Of a stretch of DNA of 64,000 bases, positions 60,561-64,000 are shown piece by piece. The DNA is taken from positions 39,313-103,312 of the forward strand of contig QLTU01000002.1 in assembly GCA_003268905.1 (NCBI GenBank), written 5' to 3'. Each line of letters starts with the position of its first letter. The stretch's first letter is position 1. The notes beneath the pieces were generated by a model. It was not told the DNA's origin and did not search any database. It was given only the letters and a program-made list of their open reading frames with translations. The stretch is from Acidovorax defluvii. GTDB taxonomy: Bacteria > Pseudomonadota > Gammaproteobacteria > Burkholderiales > Burkholderiaceae_C. Both the position numbers and the translations under genes were made by a program.

Positions 60561-61361
60561 TTACAACCGCACCGGAATCCCGCGCTCGGCCATGTGCTGC
60601 TTGGCCTGCCCGACCGTGAACTCGCCGTAGTGAAAGATGCTGGCGGCCAGCACGGCATCGGCGCCGCCGATCTGGATGCCGTCGGCCAGATGATCGAGGG
60701 AGCCCACGCCGCCCGAGGCGATCACGGGCACGGCCACGGCGTCGCTCACGGCGCGCGTGAGGGCCAGATCAAAGCCTGCCTTGGTGCCGTCGCGGTCCAT
60801 GCTGGTCAACAAAATTTCGCCCGCGCCACGGCGCGCCATCTCGGTGGCCCAGGCCACGGCATCGAGGCCGGTGTTTTTGCGCCCGCCGTGGCTATAAACA
60901 TCCCAGCCAGGGCCCACGGCCCGGCCATCGGCCCCAGTGCGCCGCGCATCGTCTTCAGAGCGGCGCTTGGCATCAATAGCCACCACGATGCACTGGGCGC
61001 CGTATTTGGCGGATGCAGCGCTGATCACATCGGGGTTGGCAATGGCGGCCGAGTTGAAGCTGGTCTTGTCGGCCCCCGCATTGAGCAGGCGGCGCACGTC
61101 TTCCACGGTGCGCACACCGCCACCCACGGTGAGCGGAATGAACACCTGGCTGGCCACGGCCTCGATGATGTGCAGGATCAGGTCGCGCCCGTCACTGGTG
61201 GCAGTGATGTCCAGAAACGTGAGCTCATCGGCGCCCTGGGCGTTGTAGCGCGCGGCAATTTCGACCGGGTCGCCTGCATCGCGCAGTTCGACAAAATTGA
61301 CGCCCTTGACGACACGACCACCGGTCACGTCAAGGCAGGGAATGATGCGTTTGGCAAGCAT
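60561..61361 (-). CDS. hisF: Imidazole glycerol phosphate synthase, cyclase subunit
   Basis: 266 residues from the ATG at 61361. With HisH it makes imidazole glycerol phosphate. A TIM barrel with [19 protein letters not shown] (catalytic Asp11), [29 protein letters not shown] and [10 protein letters not shown]. The matching hisH gene is not in the window. First his gene here, 186 bp from galE. Confidence 0.96.
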   Translation of the reverse strand: MLAKRIIPCLDVTGGRVVKGVNFVELRDAGDPVEIAARYNAQGADELTFLDITATSDGRDLILHIIEAVASQVFIPLTVGGGVRTVEDVRRLLNAGADKTSFNSAAIANPDVISAASAKYGAQCIVVAIDAKRRSEDDARRTGADGRAVGPGWDVYSHGGRKNTGLDAVAWATEMARRGAGEILLTSMDRDGTKAGFDLALTRAVSDAVAVPVIASGGVGSLDHLADGIQIGGADAVLAASIFHYGEFTVGQAKQHMAERGIPVRL

Positions 61362-61440
61362 GCGCAGGGAGTGTGGCTGTTGAGAACAAGGCCCGCAAGA
61401 TACCATGCGGGCACCCCTTTGGCAGGTGAACACTCTCTTT

Positions 61441-61546
61441 TGCTATGTAAATATGAGCTTATAGCGCTTACCATCAAAGGTTTTCAGCAATATTTACAAC
61501 TGAAAACCATATTACACAAGCGCAATAAGCTATTAATAAAATAGCA
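61441..61546. repeat. 106 bp symmetric palindrome made of two facing repeat units
   Basis: Outer arms 61441-61470 and 61517-61546 are inverted copies of the repeat core (23 of 30 positions pair; TGCTA / TAGCA at the ends, AGCTTAT and GCGCTT inside). The centre has GGTTTTCAG (61479-61487) pairing perfectly with CTGAAAACC (61500-61508). All three share the same centre. It ends directly at the galE stop codon (61547-61549). Confidence 0.85.
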
Positions 61547-62557
61547 TCATCCCAGCTTGCGCGCCTCGCCATCCTGCCAGCGCCATGCGTCCTGGCACAT
61601 TCGGTCCACACCATGCTGCGCGCTCCAGCCCAGTAAAGTTTGCGCCAGGGCAGGATCTGCCCAGCACTGTGCCACGTCGCCCGGACGGCGGGCCACCAGC
61701 TGGTAAGGCACAGCGCGGCCACTGGCCTGCTCGAAGGCCCGTACCATCTCCAGCACCGAAACCGGCCGTCCCGTGCCCAGGTTCACCGTCAGCAGCCCCG
61801 GGTGCTTGTTGAGATAACGCAACGCGGCCACATGGCCCTCGGCCAGGTCGCAGACATGGATGTAGTCGCGCACGCCGGTGCCGTCGGGCGTGGGGTAGTC
61901 GTTGCCATAAACGCTCAAGGACGCGCGCTGCCCCGCGGCCACCTGCGCCACATAGGGAAGCAGGTTGCCCGGCTCGCCTTGCGGGTCTTCGCCGATGAGC
62001 CCGCTTTCGTGCGCACCCACGGGGTTGAAATAGCGCAACCGCGCAATGCACCATTGCCCCGGCTCAGCCGCATCCACATCGGCCAGCACCTGCTCCATCA
62101 TGAGCTTGCTCCAGCCGTAGGGGTTGGTGGCAGACAGCGGGAAGTCCTCGCGAATCGGCACGGTGGCAGGCTCGCCATACACCGTGGCCGACGAAGAAAA
62201 CACCAGCGTGCGCACACCCGCCACCTGCATCGCACGCAGCAATGCCACCGTACCCGCCACATTGTTGTCGTAATAACGCAACGGCTCGCGCACCGACTCG
62301 CCCACGGCCTTGAGCGCGGCAAAGTGGATCACGCCGTCAATGGGGTGCTGCGCGAACACCCGCGCCAGCAAATCGGCATCGCGCACGTCACCCTCGACAA
62401 TAAGAGGCTGCACGCCTGTGATGCGCCCCAGCCGCTCCAGCACCGAGCGGCGGCTGTTGCCAAAGTTGTCCAGAATCAGATGGGGAATACCGGCCTGGGC
62501 CAGCGCCACGCAGGTGTGCGAACCGATGAAGCCGGCTCCGCCTGTGACAAGAATCAA
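61547..62557 (-). CDS. galE: UDP-glucose (or UDP-GlcNAc) 4-epimerase
   Basis: 336 residues. The NAD site is ILVTGGAGFIGSHTC; the catalytic Tyr-Lys pair is in NPYGWSKLMMEQ and the Ser-Ser-Thr in VFSSSATVYG. It interconverts UDP-sugars of the gluco and galacto series. Because it diverges from pelA, it may supply UDP-N-acetylgalactosamine for Pel polymer, as PelX does elsewhere; the sequence alone does not settle the substrate. Confidence 0.93.
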   Translation of the reverse strand: MILVTGGAGFIGSHTCVALAQAGIPHLILDNFGNSRRSVLERLGRITGVQPLIVEGDVRDADLLARVFAQHPIDGVIHFAALKAVGESVREPLRYYDNNVAGTVALLRAMQVAGVRTLVFSSSATVYGEPATVPIREDFPLSATNPYGWSKLMMEQVLADVDAAEPGQWCIARLRYFNPVGAHESGLIGEDPQGEPGNLLPYVAQVAAGQRASLSVYGNDYPTPDGTGVRDYIHVCDLAEGHVAALRYLNKHPGLLTVNLGTGRPVSVLEMVRAFEQASGRAVPYQLVARRPGDVAQCWADPALAQTLLGWSAQHGVDRMCQDAWRWQDGEARKLG

Positions 62558-62825
62558 GTTATTACTCCTTCACGCCGGGGACGGAAAACTCCAGCCCTCA
62601 GTTACAGATCTCTCTTGCAAAAAATATTATTATCTATGATCAAACGTATTTCGATATATTGATCCAATTCTTTCACTCTTAGAATTTGCGCTCACGTTCG
62701 GATACCTTTTCGCGTTGCGAAGGATGCGCCTGGTGGCCGCTGCCGGCAAGAGATTCCATTCAAGACTGCGGCCACAGGCCACAACCCATTCAGTTCCGCA
62801 GCCCAGGCACACCCGTTCTAGCGCC
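62558..62825. promoter_or_regulatory. galE-pelA divergent regulatory region
   Basis: 268 bp, AT-rich in the middle. GATCAA (62638-62643) and TTGATC (62659-62664) form a spaced inverted repeat with 15 bases between, a possible operator. Runs such as AAAATATTATTATCTATGAT could hold promoters; none is clear enough to call. Confidence 0.4.
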
Positions 62826-64000
62826 ATGCTCTCTCTTCCAATGGTTTTCGCGTCGAGCCGGTTGCACTGGCTTGTTTACGGCCTGCTGGCCTGCCTGCTG
62901 ATGATGCCGCAGGCGGCGCAGGCGGCGGCGCCCGCCGTGGCGTTGTATTACGGTCGCACCATCCCACTGGAAGAATTCAGAACCTTCGATATTGTCGTGG
63001 TCGAGCCTGACCACGGCCATGATCCCGTGCGATACCAGGCCAGCGGCAGCACACTTTATGCCTACGTATCGGTCGCAGAGGCCCACCCCTCGCGGGCCTA
63101 CTACGCAAACATCCCGCCATCATGGAAGATGGCCCGCAATGGCCAATGGAACTCGGATGTTCTTGACCAGACGCCCGAGGCTTGGCCCGATTTTTTTGCA
63201 ACCCGCGTGGTAGGGCCTTTGTGGGAACGGGGCTACAAAGGTTTTTTCCTGGACACCCTCGACTCCTACCGCCTGGCGGAAAAGTTTGACGAAACAGCCC
63301 AGCAAGAAGGCCTGGTACGGGTTATTGAAACCCTGCACCGCAGATTTCCCGGTATCCGCCTGATCCTCAACCGGGGTTTTGAGATCGTCCCGCGTGTGCG
63401 GGACAAAATCGAAATGGTGGCGGCCGAATCGCTGTACCGGGGCTGGAACGCTGGCACCCAACGTTACGAGGAAGTCAAGACCGAGGACAGTGCATGGATC
63501 CTGAACCAGTTGCGCACCATTCAGGAGCGCGACCGACTGCCCGTTCTGGCCATTGACTATGCACCGCCGCACGACCGCGCCACAGCACGCGAGACGGCGC
63601 AGCGCATCGCAGCCCACGGGTTCATCCCCTGGGTCACCGACAGCCAGCTACACACGTTGGGCGTGGGCAGCATCGAGGTGGTGCCCAGGCGCATTCTGGT
63701 GGTCTATAACGGTGCCGAGGCGGTTACCCTGAACTACACCAACGCGCACAGGTTCCTGCAGATGCCGCTGAACCACATGGGATATGCCGTGGACTATGTC
63801 GACACGCGCGAACCGCTGCCCGAAGGTGTGTACCGAGACCGCTACGCAGGCATTGCCACCTGGTTTTCAGGCTACGTTCCCTCGCAAAAAAGCAAGGCGC
63901 TGAGCCGCTGGCTGTTGGCGCGGGTTGCCGAGGGCATGCCCCTGACCGTCATGGACGACTTTGGTTTTCAGCCCGACCGCGACTGGACCGCACAAATGGG
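62826..64000 (+). CDS. pelA: Pel polysaccharide hydrolase/deacetylase PelA, N-terminal part (cut by window end)
   Basis: 391 residues are visible and the frame continues past the edge. A signal peptide ends QAAQA near residue 33. The hydrolase domain matches PelA as I know it: ALYYGRTIPLEEFRTFDIVV, VVEPDHGHDP, YAYVSVAEAHPSRAYYANIP and the catalytic-face GYKGFFLDTLDSY. PelA trims and deacetylates Pel, a partly deacetylated N-acetylgalactosamine polymer, in the periplasm. The deacetylase domain and the rest of the pel operon should lie to the right. The ATG at 62826 has a weak ribosome site; an ATG four codons later is an alternative. Confidence 0.88.
   Translation, partial: MLSLPMVFASSRLHWLVYGLLACLLMMPQAAQAAAPAVALYYGRTIPLEEFRTFDIVVVEPDHGHDPVRYQASGSTLYAYVSVAEAHPSRAYYANIPPSWKMARNGQWNSDVLDQTPEAWPDFFATRVVGPLWERGYKGFFLDTLDSYRLAEKFDETAQQEGLVRVIETLHRRFPGIRLILNRGFEIVPRVRDKIEMVAAESLYRGWNAGTQRYEEVKTEDSAWILNQLRTIQERDRLPVLAIDYAPPHDRATARETAQRIAAHGFIPWVTDSQLHTLGVGSIEVVPRRILVVYNGAEAVTLNYTNAHRFLQMPLNHMGYAVDYVDTREPLPEGVYRDRYAGIATWFSGYVPSQKSKALSRWLLARVAEGMPLTVMDDFGFQPDRDWTAQM

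Overview
The window comes from a high-GC betaproteobacterium, most likely a Comamonadaceae member of the Acidovorax type. Reasons: the housekeeping gene orders (rplU-rpmA-obgE-proB; pilB-pilC-pilD-coaE-zapD-yacG; petABC-sspA-sspB; hisF-hisI-hisE next to tatABC), a gene for a giant FAD/Fe-S oxidoreductase with a DUF3683-type N-terminus, and a family of short intergenic palindromes scattered through the sequence. Most of the window (about 10.5-62.6 kb) is ordinary chromosomal core with close gene spacing and many 4-base start/stop overlaps.

Left end (1-10.3 kb), the accessory region, all read on the minus strand. A very large exported surface protein (alpha-toroid-like N-terminus, carboxypeptidase-regulatory-like repeats, IgGFc-binding-like region, collagen-like linker and an IPTL/PEP-CTERM-like tail) is followed by an exported protein with a transglutaminase-like fold that lacks the usual cysteine. 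That protein ends in a low-GC, variable-looking C-terminus and is translationally coupled to a small low-GC gene. This is the layout of a polymorphic toxin with an immunity gene. Downstream lies a second, headless copy of the middle of the transglutaminase-like gene. It is nearly identical over at least 1376 bp and runs off the window. I read this as an orphan C-terminal cassette that could recombine with the intact gene, as known for Rhs and CdiA loci. This is the best candidate for an undescribed system here.

Core (10.5-31.4 kb): HIT protein and FAD/Fe-S oxidoreductase; serA diverging from a glycerol-3-phosphate/glycerophosphodiester uptake operon (ugpB-ugpA-ugpE-ugpC-ugpQ); hemA, a small c-type cytochrome, prfA-prmC-grxD, a CBS/CorC-type membrane protein, a lytic transglycosylase overlapping proS, and rppH.

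Core (31.5-62.6 kb): proB, obgE, rpmA, rplU diverging from ispB; tRNA-Pro(CGG); pilBCD-coaE-zapD-yacG; a MutT-type Nudix gene, a DUF815 ATPase, argJ and secA; a DciA-like gene; tRNA-Thr(TGT); sspB-sspA; the cytochrome bc1 operon petA-petB-petC; mscL; pdxA; a Nif3-like gene; a DegS/HtrA protease; tatCBA, hinT, a patatin-like lipase, a small membrane protein, hisE-hisI-hisF and galE.

Right end: the start of a pelA gene (Pel exopolysaccharide) diverges from galE and is cut by the window edge. Across the window at least a dozen copies of a 50-60 bp two-hairpin repeat sit between genes. One lies inside a reading frame, and two face each other in a symmetric 106 bp palindrome before galE.
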